NCBI GenBank assembly: GCA_019459145.1
Contig: JAIBEK010000067.1
Location: forward strand, 1 to 64,000
Direction: 5' to 3'
Origin: Arenimonas sp.
GTDB taxonomy: Bacteria; Pseudomonadota; Alphaproteobacteria; Rhizobiales; Rhizobiaceae
Length of the DNA stretch: 64,000 nucleotides
Of this stretch, positions 36,224 through 44,521 are shown piece by piece (position 1 is the first letter of the stretch; each line of letters begins with the position of its first letter). Both the position numbers and the translations under genes were made by a program. The notes under the pieces were generated by a model that ran no database searches, was not told the origin of the DNA, and worked only from the letters and a program-made list of their open reading frames with translations.

Positions 36224-36305
36224 CTGCCTTCTCCTGAAACATCGTAAATCTGTCGCAGCGGTGACCCGGTGTCGCCCACGGCCGGATGGACAGGCCGACG
36301 TATGG

Positions 36306-36626
36306 CTAGCTGCGCGCCGTCATCGGTTCGCTGATGCGGTGCGCCTGGAATGTGTCGGGCAGCGGCGTCAGTTCGATCGAGGCGACAATGCCAGCCCGAT
36401 TGAACGGGTCGCCCTCTGCAAATGCCCGGGCATGGGCCAGGTCGGCAGCCTCGAGAACGCCGAAATTTCCGATGGACGCACCGGTCCCGTCGAGCAGCGC
36501 CGAGCCGATGAGCACGACCGCCGCCCCGTCGCCGCCGGACTGGACCCAGGCGCGGTGCGCGGGGCGATTAGCGTCCCGCGCCTTGTCCTGGTCCGGATGG
36601 TGCAGGCAGCGCATGAGGAAGAACAT
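36306..36626 (-). CDS. YciI-like dimeric alpha/beta-barrel protein
   Basis: 106 residues: MFFLMRCLHHPDQDKARDANRPAHRAWVQSGGDGAAVVLIGSALLDGTG, then SIGNFGVLEAADLAHARAFAEGDPFNRAGI. This is the YciI pattern, with the conserved His in RPAHRAW and the EGDPF block. Family members are structurally like muconolactone isomerases. Located 4 bp after ligB in a ring-cleavage operon, it may act on a cleavage product such as a lactone or dienelactone. That role is inference. Confidence 0.8.
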   Translation of the reverse strand: MFFLMRCLHHPDQDKARDANRPAHRAWVQSGGDGAAVVLIGSALLDGTGASIGNFGVLEAADLAHARAFAEGDPFNRAGIVASIELTPLPDTFQAHRISEPMTARS

Positions 36627-36630
36627 CGGC

Positions 36631-37473
36631 TCACTCGGCGTTTTCGAGCACGACCATGCCGGCCCCGGTCATCGAAGCCGGCGCATGGTAGTGCTTGTGG
36701 AGCAGGTTGACCTTGGGGTTCATCGCCGCACGCATGACCAACCACATGATCAGTTCCGCCCCTTCCGAGCCGAACTGCTCGACATAGTCCTTGCGGCTCA
36801 TCGCCCGGTAGGGTTCCGGATCGGCGGCGATGCCGTCCAGCCAGGCGCGGTCGGCCGATTGATTGATGAAGCCGGCGCGGGCGCCCTGGAGCTGGTGCGA
36901 CAGGCCGCCCGTCCCCATGATGACGACCCGCTCGTCGCCGGGCCAACTCTCGATCGCCTCGCGCAGGACCAGACCCATCTCCCAGCAGCGTTGTGGCGTG
37001 GGGATGGGATACTGGATCGTGTTGACCCAGATCGGCAGGATCTTCACAGGCCAGCGCTCCGGGCGGCCGAAGAACAGTTCCATCGGGACCTGCAAGCCGT
37101 GGTCGACTTCGATCTCACGGCAGACCAGCGGGTCGAAATGCCGCTCCACGAGCGTGTCGACGAAATGCCAGGAGAAGTCGACCGCGCCTTCGAAGGGCGG
37201 AATGGCGCGTGGACCCCAGCCCTCGTCCACCGGCTGGTAGGTCTCGGCGACGCCCACGGCGAAGGTCGGCACCTTGTCGAGGAAGAAGGTATTGCCGTGA
37301 TCGTTGAAGATGACGACGGCGATGTCTGGCCGGGCGTCCCGCATCCACTGCTTGCCGACTTCGTAGCCGTCGAAGAAGGGTTTCCAGTCGGCGCTGTCGC
37401 GCAGGCCCTTGTCGAGTGCCGCGCCGATGGAGGGAACATGGCTCGTCCCGATGCCGCCGATGATCCTAGCCAT
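36631..37473 (-). CDS. ligB: Extradiol ring-cleavage dioxygenase, class III catalytic subunit (LigB/DesZ-like)
   Basis: 280 residues aligned end to end with LigB of protocatechuate 4,5-dioxygenase. The non-haem iron ligands His12 (GTSHVP), His59 (FNDHGN) and Glu240 (SEGAEL) and the active-site His193 (GLSHQLQG) are all present at constant spacing. It cleaves protocatechuate, gallate or 3-O-methylgallate with O2; sequence alone does not decide which. Its ATG overlaps the stop of the hydrolase-LigA fusion by 8 nt, so both are made together and the fused LigA domain is its likely small subunit. Confidence 0.9.
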   Translation of the reverse strand: MARIIGGIGTSHVPSIGAALDKGLRDSADWKPFFDGYEVGKQWMRDARPDIAVVIFNDHGNTFFLDKVPTFAVGVAETYQPVDEGWGPRAIPPFEGAVDFSWHFVDTLVERHFDPLVCREIEVDHGLQVPMELFFGRPERWPVKILPIWVNTIQYPIPTPQRCWEMGLVLREAIESWPGDERVVIMGTGGLSHQLQGARAGFINQSADRAWLDGIAADPEPYRAMSRKDYVEQFGSEGAELIMWLVMRAAMNPKVNLLHKHYHAPASMTGAGMVVLENAE

Positions 37474-38524
37474 TGCGCTTCTTCCCCAGTCGCTCGTAGA
37501 GAAAATCGTCGTGCGACATGCCTGCCTGTGCCGCGCCGATCTGCGTGATCGGGGTCGGATCCACCGCAGCGATCTTCAGGATGAAGAACAGGTTGCCGCC
37601 GAGCCGCACCATTTCGTGCCAGTCGCGTCGCATCACCGCAGCCTTTTCCTCGGCCGTCAGGCCGAAGCGGTCGAGATAGGCTCCCTCATTGGTCTTGAAA
37701 GCCTCCCGATTGGCCGGCTGGCCAAGCGCCATGGCCATCTTGTTGAGCCTGTAACCCTTGATCGATCCGGCCCGATCGAAAAGCGGTGTATCGGGTATGG
37801 CTTGCTTCGCGGAAATCTCCCCACCAAATCTGCGGTCGAGCCAGTTGCAGATGGCGCTGGCGACATCCTCGCCGCGCTCGACCGGGGCAAAATGTCCCGC
37901 GTCCTCGATGACAACCAATTCGGTGTCTGGCGCCGCCTCGGCGATGTCCCGGTGCTGGGCGATGGGGCTCCAACTATCCTGGCGGGCCGCGACGAGCAGG
38001 ATCGGGCAATGAAGGTCCGCCATATAGGCGCCGGCGTCGGGGCGGTCGAGCAGCGCGTGGATCTGACGCTCGTGCACTGCTGTGCCTGCGCGCAGAACCA
38101 TGGCCTTCAGGCGGCCCAGGAGTTCGTCGTCGGTTGCTCGTGCCGGGTCGAGCATCGGTGGCAGCCACTGGTCGGCCAGGGCCGCCATGTCGCGATGGCC
38201 CAGATCGATCATCTGCTGGCGCTTGATTTCCTCTCCATCCTTCCGGGGATGATAACCGGTATTGGCCAGAACCAACCCACGAACGCGTTCCGGCGCCTGC
38301 CGCGCCATTTCCATTGCGACGCGTCCGCCCATCGAGTGACCGATGGCGATCAGATCGCCTTCGATCTCGCCCAGGATGCGCGTGGCCATGGTGGGTATCG
38401 AGGCGTCGCGCGTGACGTCGGCGTGACGGATCGGCATCAGCGCCCTAGCAGCCTCGGCAATCGGTTGCCACACCGTTGAATCGGACAGCAGTCCCGGAAT
38501 GAATACCAGTGTCGTCAAAACCAT
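37466..38524 (-). CDS. Fusion: alpha/beta-hydrolase (N-terminal) with LigA dioxygenase small subunit (C-terminal)
   Basis: 352 residues in one uninterrupted frame. Residues 1-235 are an alpha/beta-hydrolase with nucleophile Ser64 (IGHSMGG), Asp183 and His211 (DAGHFAP). Residues about 255-347 are a LigA domain (KGYRLNKMAMALGQPANREAFKTNEGAYLDRFGLT, then RDWHEMVRLGGNLFFILKIAA). LigA is normally a separate 120-140-residue protein or fused to LigB. GGGAGG lies only 3 nt from the ATG; a TTG two codons on is an alternative start. The hydrolase may remove a methyl ester from a ring-cleavage product, as DesC/DesD do in syringate catabolism (inference). First gene of the operon; operators lie at 38551-38583. 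Confidence 0.85.
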   Translation of the reverse strand: MVLTTLVFIPGLLSDSTVWQPIAEAARALMPIRHADVTRDASIPTMATRILGEIEGDLIAIGHSMGGRVAMEMARQAPERVRGLVLANTGYHPRKDGEEIKRQQMIDLGHRDMAALADQWLPPMLDPARATDDELLGRLKAMVLRAGTAVHERQIHALLDRPDAGAYMADLHCPILLVAARQDSWSPIAQHRDIAEAAPDTELVVIEDAGHFAPVERGEDVASAICNWLDRRFGGEISAKQAIPDTPLFDRAGSIKGYRLNKMAMALGQPANREAFKTNEGAYLDRFGLTAEEKAAVMRRDWHEMVRLGGNLFFILKIAAVDPTPITQIGAAQAGMSHDDFLYERLGKKRNG

Positions 38525-38550
38525 GATCCTCCCGAGGCAAACTTGCAGCG

Positions 38551-38583
38551 TGTATACAGGAAAGTCAAGAGAATGTATACATT
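38551..38583. promoter_or_regulatory. Tandem TGTATACA operators before the hydrolase-LigA operon
   Basis: TGTATACA occurs at 38551-38558 and within the perfect 12-bp palindrome AATGTATACATT at 38572-38583. Their centres are 23 bp apart, about two helical turns. They lie 27-60 bp upstream of the fusion gene, in the region divergent from the GntR gene at 38747. Likely binding sites of that regulator. Confidence 0.65.
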
Positions 38584-38643
38584 GCGACCGTCTCTGTGCG
38601 GGAATACGCGAACATTTGCTCTTCTTTGGTCGCCACATTTTTT

Positions 38644-38657
38644 CTTGTGCATACAAG
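38644..38657. promoter_or_regulatory. Variant palindrome CTTGTGCATACAAG
   Basis: Arms CTTGT/ACAAG are perfect around GCAT, about 90 bp upstream of the GntR gene start. It resembles both the TGTATACA sites and the MatR-type TCTTGTA half-site. It may be the autoregulatory site of the GntR gene. Confidence 0.4.
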
Positions 38658-38746
38658 GTGAGGAATCGAGCAGATTGGAATGCGGAGCCGCTTCCGTCGT
38701 GTACGGTCCCAGTGCTATAGAATCCCAGGGAAAATGAGGTGTATTC

Positions 38747-39481
38747 ATGAAGGGTTCCGAAGTCGCCACGCATGGCCGACGGGCGGTGATCGAGTTGCGC
38801 GAGAAGATCGTCAGCGGCGAGCTGCCCGGCGGCACGCGCCTGTTTGAGGTGTCGCTGGCGGAAGTGCTGGATGTTTCCCGCACGCCCGTGCGCGAGGCCT
38901 TGTCGCGCCTTGCCGAGGAGGGGCTTCTCGATCGGCTGCCCAATGGCGGCTTTGTCGTGCGCCGCTTCGGTTATGCCGATGTGATCGATTCCATCGAGCT
39001 GCGCGGCGTGATGGAAGGAACGGCGGCGCGGCTCGCGGCCGAACGCGGCGTGGCGCCGGAGGCGCTGAGGCACATCAGCGATGTTGTCCGGAAGCTCGAT
39101 ACCTGTTTCGGGCCGGGCGCGGACGAAGTCGACTTTGACGCCTATGCCGACCTGAACGAAGAGTTTCATCATCAGCTCGCCGGCCTTGCGGGCAGCGAAA
39201 TTGTCCGGCGCGAGGTCGAGCGGGCGAGCTCGCTGCCTTTTGCGTCGCCTTCGGCCTTCCTGCCCAACAAGACTGAAATCGAAGCTTTTCGGCGTTCCTT
39301 GCGCTCGGCGCAGGAGCAGCACCATGCCATGGTTGAGGCAATCGCCGCGCGTGAGGGTTCTCGTGCGGAGTGGATTGCCCGCGAGCATGCGCGCACCGCC
39401 CGGCATAATCTCGAATACATCTTCAGCCAGGACCCCGAACTGCTGCAGAAGATCCCCGGCCTGGCGCTGATCCATCGCTAG
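38747..39481 (+). CDS. GntR-family (FCD) regulator of methoxyaromatic catabolism
   Basis: 244 residues. N-terminal winged helix HGRRAVIELREKIVSGELPGGTRLFEVSLAEVLDVSRTPVREALSRLAEEGLLDRLPNGGFVVRRF and C-terminal FCD domain (DLNEEFHHQLAGLAGSEIV, QHHAMVEAIAAREGSRAEWIAREHARTARHNL). Similar in type to VanR/LigR-like repressors. It lies between the hydrolase-LigA/LigB operon and ligM, and TGTATACA palindromes flank it on both sides and recur before the Liv-type importer, making it the natural regulator of all three. Confidence 0.88.
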   Translation: MKGSEVATHGRRAVIELREKIVSGELPGGTRLFEVSLAEVLDVSRTPVREALSRLAEEGLLDRLPNGGFVVRRFGYADVIDSIELRGVMEGTAARLAAERGVAPEALRHISDVVRKLDTCFGPGADEVDFDAYADLNEEFHHQLAGLAGSEIVRREVERASSLPFASPSAFLPNKTEIEAFRRSLRSAQEQHHAMVEAIAAREGSRAEWIAREHARTARHNLEYIFSQDPELLQKIPGLALIHR

Positions 39482-39590
39482 AGCGTGAATTGCGGCAAGG
39501 ATTTGAGAAGAGAGTGGCCGGGAGGCCGCCCTCGGCATTTGCGGACATTGCGGGATAAAGAAAGGGGCTTGCAATCTCGTCCGTGATCGG

Positions 39591-39610
39591 CATTGATGTA
39601 TACATCAATG
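39591..39610. promoter_or_regulatory. 20-bp perfect palindrome operator before ligM
   Basis: CATTGATGTATACATCAATG is its own reverse complement over 20 bp. It lies 23 bp before the ligM ATG (39634), just upstream of the ribosome-binding site AGGGAGGAG, where a bound repressor would block transcription. The core is the same as the sites at 38551-38583 and 45803-45814. Confidence 0.7.
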
Positions 39611-39633
39611 GGCGATACTCAGGGAGGAGTACC

Positions 39634-41043
39634 ATGGCCAATTCCAGTCTTCATGATGTTTTGGGCGAAAATCAGGATGCGGTTGGATTGCTGCGCAATT
39701 CCCAGGTCGGCATTTATGTATACCCTGTCGTTGCAGCCGAGTTTGCCAACTGGCGTTCGGAGCAGGCGGCGTGGAGAAATTCGGCTGTTCTCTTCGATCA
39801 GTCGCACCACATGGATGAGCTGATTGTCGAAGGGCCGGATGCGGAGAAGTTTCTTGCCCATCACGGCATCAATTCCTTCGCCAATTTCGACCTCAATCGC
39901 GCCAAGCATTTCGTGCCGGTCACTCCGAACGGCCACGTCATCGGCGACCACATCATCTTCCGCGAGCGCGACGACAAGTTCATCCTCGTCGGCCGTGCGC
40001 CGACGTCCAACTGGCTGATGTTCTGCGCCGCCTACGGCAAGTGGAATGTGCGCCTCAAGCACGATCCGCGCTCGCCGTCGCGTCCGGAAGGGGAGCGCGT
40101 GCTGCGCACGCATTACCGTTACCAGATCCAGGGTCCCGACGCGCCGAAGGTGCTGGAACAGATGAATGGCGGCCCTCTGCCGGAGATCAAGTTCTTCCAT
40201 GTCGACTGGATCAATGTCGGGTCGAAGAAGGTGCAGGCGCTGCGCCATGGCATGTCGGGCGCTCCGGGGCTCGAAATCTGGGGTCCGTACGAAGACAAGG
40301 CCTACATCCTCTCGGTCATCCTCGAATCCGCCAAGGCCGCCGGTGTCGACCTCGTCCGCTGCGGCAGCCGCGCCTATTCGACCAACACGCTGGAATCCGG
40401 CTGGATACCGTCGCCGCTTCCCGGTATCTACACCGGTGACGGCATGCTCGCCGAATACCGCAAATGGCTCGGCGCCGACAGTTACGAGGCGACCGGCGCG
40501 ATCGGCGGCTCGTTCGTGTCGGACAATATCGAGGACTACTACGTCAATCCGTTCGAGCTGGGCTACGACTTCTACATCGGCTGGAAGAAAGACGACTTCG
40601 TCGGCAAGGCCGCACTCGAACAGATGAAGGGCCGCAAGAACCGCAAGAAGGTCACCTTCGAGTGGAACCGCGAGGATGTGCTCAAGGTCATCGCCTCCGG
40701 TTTCGAGGACGGCTTGCCCTACAAGTGGATCGATTTCCCGCAGCCCAACTACGCATCCACCAGTGCCGACATGGTGATGAAGGGGGACAAGATGATCGGC
40801 ATGTCGATGTTCAACGGCTACAGCTTCAACGAACGCTGCATGCTGTCGCTCGGTGTTGTCGATTCGGACGTGCAGGAAGGCGACGTGCTGACGTTGATCT
40901 GGGGCGAACCGGATGGCGGTTCGCGCAAGACCTCGATCGAGCCGCACCGGCAGGCTGAAATCCGCGTCCGCGTGGCACCGACGCCCTATGCGCGCGAGGC
41001 CCGCGAGAGCTATGCCGACAGCTGGCGCAGCCGAAAAGACTGA
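39634..41043 (+). CDS. ligM: Tetrahydrofolate-dependent aromatic O-demethylase (vanillate/3-O-methylgallate, LigM-like)
   Basis: 469 residues, LigM length (471 in Sphingobium SYK-6). Landmarks shared with LigM: LLRNSQVGIYVYPVVAAEF, WRNSAVLFDQSHHM, VGRAPTSNWLMF, RHGMSGAPGLEIWGPYE, GSRAYSTNTLESGWIPSPLPGIYTGD, GAIGGSFVSDNIEDYYVNP and WGEPDGGSRKTSIEPH. The protein belongs to the GcvT/aminomethyltransferase superfamily and transfers the ring methoxyl methyl to THF. ATG 39634 is preceded by AGGGAGGAG. A stand-alone gene with its own operator and terminator; MetF nearby recycles the methyl group. Confidence 0.93.
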   Translation: MANSSLHDVLGENQDAVGLLRNSQVGIYVYPVVAAEFANWRSEQAAWRNSAVLFDQSHHMDELIVEGPDAEKFLAHHGINSFANFDLNRAKHFVPVTPNGHVIGDHIIFRERDDKFILVGRAPTSNWLMFCAAYGKWNVRLKHDPRSPSRPEGERVLRTHYRYQIQGPDAPKVLEQMNGGPLPEIKFFHVDWINVGSKKVQALRHGMSGAPGLEIWGPYEDKAYILSVILESAKAAGVDLVRCGSRAYSTNTLESGWIPSPLPGIYTGDGMLAEYRKWLGADSYEATGAIGGSFVSDNIEDYYVNPFELGYDFYIGWKKDDFVGKAALEQMKGRKNRKKVTFEWNREDVLKVIASGFEDGLPYKWIDFPQPNYASTSADMVMKGDKMIGMSMFNGYSFNERCMLSLGVVDSDVQEGDVLTLIWGEPDGGSRKTSIEPHRQAEIRVRVAPTPYAREARESYADSWRSRKD

Positions 41044-41064
41044 GGCCATTTTCCAGACGAAAGG

Positions 41065-41090
41065 CGGCTCCTTCGGGGGCCGTTTTTTTT
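41065..41090 (+). terminator. Rho-independent terminator after ligM
   Basis: Stem CGGCTCC / GGGGCCG closed by a UUCG tetraloop (41072-41075) and followed by eight T residues (41083-41090), 20 bp past the ligM stop. A-rich sequence upstream of the stem may help terminate the convergent Liv-type operon as well. Confidence 0.85.
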
Positions 41091-41134
41091 GAGGTCCAAC
41101 CCCGGAGAGGGTGACGTTCAATCTCTTGCGGATG

Positions 41135-41833
41135 TCACACGCTCAAGTGTTTTTCCAGCATCTCCGGCGAGGCCAGCAGCGTCGCGGACGTATCGTGGTA
41201 AACGATGGCGCCGCGCTCGAGGAAAACCACCTCGTCGGTGAGCGGCAAAATCTTGCGCGCCTTCTGTTCGACGATGATCGCGGAGATCCCTTCATCGGTG
41301 ACGATGCGGCGCATGGCGGCCAGTAGTTCGTCGACGATGATCGGTGCCAGGCCCTCGAGCGGTTCGTCGAGCAGCAGCAACTTCGGATTGAGCATCAGCG
41401 CGCGCGCGACCGCCAGCATCTGTTGCTCGCCGCCGGAAAGCTGGTTGCCGAGATTACGCCGGCGCTCCTCGAGGCGCGGAAACATGCCGAAGGCGCGCTT
41501 GAGCGTGAAAGGTCCGGGCCGCGCCGTGGCCGTCAGGTTTTCCTCCACCGTCAGCGAGCGGAAGATATTGCGCTCCTGCGGCACCCAGCCGATGCCGAGC
41601 GCCGCCCGTTGCTCCGGGCGAAGCCGTGCGATGTCCTGGCCGGCGAGACGGATCGTGCCGGAATGATAGGTCGTGGTGCCGACGATGGTGTCGAGCAGCG
41701 TCGTCTTGCCGGCGCCGTTGCGGCCGAGCAGAGCCAGCGATTTGCCCTCCTCGAGCGCGAGATCGATGTTGAACAGGACGCGCGCCTCGCGATATCCGGC
41801 CGACAGCCCTTCGATGCGAAGGAGTTCCGACAC
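41135..41833 (-). CDS. Branched-chain-amino-acid-type ABC ATPase (LivF-like)
   Basis: 232 residues, starting at a GTG that shares one base with the upstream TAG stop. Walker A LLGRNGAGKTTLLDTI, signature LSGGEQQMLAVARALM, Walker B LLLLDEPLEGLAPIIVDEL. The GIGWVPQERNIF block is LivF-specific. Last gene of the importer operon, whose operator matches the ligM/ligB regulator, so the cargo is probably an aromatic acid rather than an amino acid. Confidence 0.9.
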   Translation of the reverse strand: MSELLRIEGLSAGYREARVLFNIDLALEEGKSLALLGRNGAGKTTLLDTIVGTTTYHSGTIRLAGQDIARLRPEQRAALGIGWVPQERNIFRSLTVEENLTATARPGPFTLKRAFGMFPRLEERRRNLGNQLSGGEQQMLAVARALMLNPKLLLLDEPLEGLAPIIVDELLAAMRRIVTDEGISAIIVEQKARKILPLTDEVVFLERGAIVYHDTSATLLASPEMLEKHLSV

Positions 41834-42579
41834 TACGCGTCCTCCCCGAGATAGATGGCCTTGACCTGGCGGTCCTTCGATATCTCCTCGACCGTGCCCT
41901 CGGCGAAGAGGCTGCCCGCCGCCAGCACCGAAATGCGGTCGGCAAAGGAAAAGACGAGGTCCATGTCGTGCTCGATCAAAACCACGGTGACGTCCGGCGG
42001 CAGGTCGCGCACGATCGACAGCACTTCATGACGCTCCTCCTCCGGAACGCCGGCCGCCGGTTCGTCCAGCAACAGCACCTTGGGACGGGAGGCGATCGCC
42101 AGCGCGATCTCCAGCAGCCGTTGCTTGCCATAGGGCAGGAGGGAGGTGGCAGTGCCCATCGTGTCGATCAGGCGGAACCGTTCGAGAAGATGGGCCGCCT
42201 CGTCGGCCACCGCGAGGTCGCGCGACAATGGTCGCCAGGCGCGCCACCCGTGTCCTTCCCGCTCGCCAATCGCCAACATGATCGATTCCAGCGGGGTGAA
42301 GTCGCCGAACAACTGATTGATCTGGAAGGTGCGGGACAGGCCGCGGCCGACCCGGGCATGCGCGGGCAGGCGGGTGATGTCCTCACCGCCGAGCAGGACC
42401 TGGCCGCTGCTGGGGGTCAGAGCCCCGGTGAGCAGATTGATCAGCGTCGTCTTGCCCGCGCCATTGGGGCCGATCAGGGCATGACGCGCGCCCTGCCTTA
42501 TGCTGAGCGAGACGTCACTGGTCGCCAGGAAGGCACCAAAGCGCTTGAAAAGGTTGCGGGTCTCGAGTGCCGCCGTCAT
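41833..42579 (-). CDS. Branched-chain-amino-acid-type ABC ATPase (LivG-like)
   Basis: 248 residues from MTAALETRNLFKRFGAF; this ATG overlaps the LivM-like stop by 4 nt, and the longer upstream frame is not coding. Walker A IGPNGAGKTTLINLL, GRGLSRTFQINQLF (LivG hallmark), LLDEPAAGVPEEE, and the switch IEHDMDLVFSFADRI. One oddity is the signature region: LLPYGKQRLLEIALAIA instead of LSYGQQRRLEIARAL, a variant common in this subfamily. Confidence 0.9.
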   Translation of the reverse strand: MTAALETRNLFKRFGAFLATSDVSLSIRQGARHALIGPNGAGKTTLINLLTGALTPSSGQVLLGGEDITRLPAHARVGRGLSRTFQINQLFGDFTPLESIMLAIGEREGHGWRAWRPLSRDLAVADEAAHLLERFRLIDTMGTATSLLPYGKQRLLEIALAIASRPKVLLLDEPAAGVPEEERHEVLSIVRDLPPDVTVVLIEHDMDLVFSFADRISVLAAGSLFAEGTVEEISKDRQVKAIYLGEDA

Positions 42580-43607
42580 CGGGCATCCTCCGCTGCCTGC
42601 GCTTTCGCTTTCCGGCGACCGGCCGCACCTGGCAGGTAGTCCCGCCAGCGCCCCAGGCGCTCGCGGCCGACGAAGACGATGATGATCAGGATGAGGCCGA
42701 TCCAGAACATCCAGTATTGCGGCGTGATGACGGATAGCCAATCGCGCAGCACCGAGAAGATCACCGCGCCGAACACCCCGCCATAGAGATAGCCGACGCC
42801 GCCGATTACCAGCACCAGAAGCACGTCGGCAGACCGGTGGAAGGCCAGCACGTCGGGCGAGACGAAGCTGGTCGTCTGGGTCAGAAGTGCACCGGCCATG
42901 CCGGCATAGGCCGCGGAGATGGTGTAGATAACGACGATCCGGCGGGTGGGCGATATGCCGAGCATTGAGGCGCGCCGTTGGTTGCGCTTGATCGCCTTCA
43001 AGGACAGGCCGAAGGGCGAGTGAACGATGCGGCGCGCCACGTAGGTGAGCGCCATCAGCACCACGAGCGCATAGATGTATCCAGTGCGGCCCCACAGGTC
43101 GAACTCGAACATCCCGAGAATGGGGGTGACCGTCACGCCGCTCAGACCGTCCGCGCCGCCGGTCAGCCAGGTGGCCTGATTGGCAATCTCGGCGAGCAGC
43201 ATGGCGACCCCGAAGGTCGTCATCAACCGGGTAAGGTCGGAGCCACGCAGCACCAGGAAGCTGGTGGCGAAGCCGAAGATCCCGCTGACCAGGCCTGCGA
43301 CCATCAGGCCGGCAAGGGGCTCGGAATAATAGTCGCGGGCAAACAGCCCGGCGGCATAGGCGCCGAGCCCGAAAAAGGCGGTATGGCCGAGCGAAACGAT
43401 GCCGGCATAGCCGAGGATCAGGTCGAGCGAGACGGCAAACAGCGCCAGGATGGCGATCTCAGTCAGGATCAGCATCTTGGATGGCAGGAGGAAGATCATC
43501 GCCACGGCCAGCAGCCACAGCCCGATTTCCCAGAGGCGCCAGCGGTTGGCCTGCCTGAGGAGCGTCTGTGCGGTCTCGACGGCGGAGGGAGGTGCGCCGG
43601 CGCTCAT
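42576..43607 (-). CDS. Branched-chain-amino-acid-type ABC permease (LivM-like)
   Basis: 343 residues with about nine membrane segments and the LivM blocks LILGYAGIVSLGHTAFFGLGAYAAGL, LRGSDLTRLMTTFGVAMLLAEIANQATWLTGGADGLSG and LKAIKRNQRRASMLGISPTRRIVVIYTISAAYAGMAGALL. Overlaps LivH- and LivG-like genes by 4 nt on either side. Confidence 0.9.
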   Translation of the reverse strand: MSAGAPPSAVETAQTLLRQANRWRLWEIGLWLLAVAMIFLLPSKMLILTEIAILALFAVSLDLILGYAGIVSLGHTAFFGLGAYAAGLFARDYYSEPLAGLMVAGLVSGIFGFATSFLVLRGSDLTRLMTTFGVAMLLAEIANQATWLTGGADGLSGVTVTPILGMFEFDLWGRTGYIYALVVLMALTYVARRIVHSPFGLSLKAIKRNQRRASMLGISPTRRIVVIYTISAAYAGMAGALLTQTTSFVSPDVLAFHRSADVLLVLVIGGVGYLYGGVFGAVIFSVLRDWLSVITPQYWMFWIGLILIIIVFVGRERLGRWRDYLPGAAGRRKAKAQAAEDAR

Positions 43608-44464
43608 CGGCCGCCCTCACGCGCGAACAGTCCGTAGGGCCTCAGGATAAGCATGACGATCATCACGGCATAGATGATGAACGAGCCCAGCTGCGGCACG
43701 TAATATTTGCCGGCGACGTCGGCGATGCCGAGCAGGAGTGCGGCAATGAACGGGCCGGTGATCGACGACGTGCCGCCGACGGTGACGACGATCATGAAAT
43801 AGATGAGGAATTTCAGCGGGAAATTCGGATCGAGGCCGAGAAGATCGACGCCGAGTGCGCCACCGAGGCCGGCAAGGCCGGAGCCGAGCGCAAAGGTCAG
43901 CGCGAAGATCACCGAGACATTGATGCCCAGCCCGCGCGCCACCCGTCCGTCATCGACGGCGGCGCGCAACTGGCTGCCGACGCGGGTGCGCGTCAGCGCC
44001 AGTTGCAGCGCCACGGTGAGCACCGCGCAAAGCACGATGATGAACAGCCGGTAGCGGCCGACCCCGATGCCGAGGAACTCGAAGCGACCGCGCAGGAGCG
44101 GCGGCAGATTGATGAGCTGCTGCTGTCCACCCATGAAATAATCGACCGCCGCAATCGACATGAAGACGAGGCCGATCGAGAACAGCACCTGATCGAGATG
44201 CGAAACGCCGTAGAGATGCCGGTAGAGCGTCCGCTCCAGGATGGCACCGGCGAGCGCTGTGACTAAGAATGCGGCCGGCAGGCACCAATAGAAGGAAATG
44301 CCGTAGCGGTTCATCAGGATCACGGTGACGTAGCCGCCTGCCATGGCGAAGGCGCCATGGGCCAGATTGACGAAGTTCATCAGCCCCAGCGTCAGGGAAA
44401 GACCGCAAGCAAGCACGAACAGAAGCATTCCGTAGGCGATGCCGTCGAAGAGGATTGTCAGCAT
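43604..44464 (-). CDS. Branched-chain-amino-acid-type ABC permease (LivH-like)
   Basis: 286 residues from MLTILFDGIAYGMLLFVLACGLSLTLGLMNFVNLAHGAFAMAGGY, the standard LivH opening; a TTG four codons upstream is possible. It carries RTRVGSQLRAAVDDGRVARGLGINV and GGTSSITGPFIAALLLGIAD. A GC hairpin (44479-44510) separates it from the binding-protein gene. Confidence 0.9.
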   Translation of the reverse strand: MLTILFDGIAYGMLLFVLACGLSLTLGLMNFVNLAHGAFAMAGGYVTVILMNRYGISFYWCLPAAFLVTALAGAILERTLYRHLYGVSHLDQVLFSIGLVFMSIAAVDYFMGGQQQLINLPPLLRGRFEFLGIGVGRYRLFIIVLCAVLTVALQLALTRTRVGSQLRAAVDDGRVARGLGINVSVIFALTFALGSGLAGLGGALGVDLLGLDPNFPLKFLIYFMIVVTVGGTSSITGPFIAALLLGIADVAGKYYVPQLGSFIIYAVMIVMLILRPYGLFAREGGR

Positions 44465-44478
44465 GGTCACTCGCAATG

Positions 44479-44510
44479 GCGCGGAGGGCCTTTTGGCCGG
44501 CCCTCCGCGC
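44479..44510 (-). terminator. Intercistronic hairpin after the Liv-type binding-protein gene
   Basis: Perfect 12-bp stem GCGCGGAGGGCC / GGCCCTCCGCGC with an 8-nt loop (TTTTGGCC), between the binding-protein stop and the LivH-like start on the minus strand. Same architecture as at 3125, 16120, 33243 and 47807. Confidence 0.65.
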
Positions 44511-44521
44511 GGTTGGGGTGC

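Noticed and set aside
38525..39574. Upstream in-frame extension of the hydrolase-LigA reading frame to a 702-residue protein
   Set aside because: It runs antisense through the complete GntR gene and the operator region, and the added residues match no family; ATG 38524 has a GGGAGG site just upstream.
39718..39724. TGTATAC inside ligM
   Set aside because: It lies within the coding sequence for a conserved Tyr-Val-Tyr-Pro stretch and is not extended into a palindrome, so codon content explains it.
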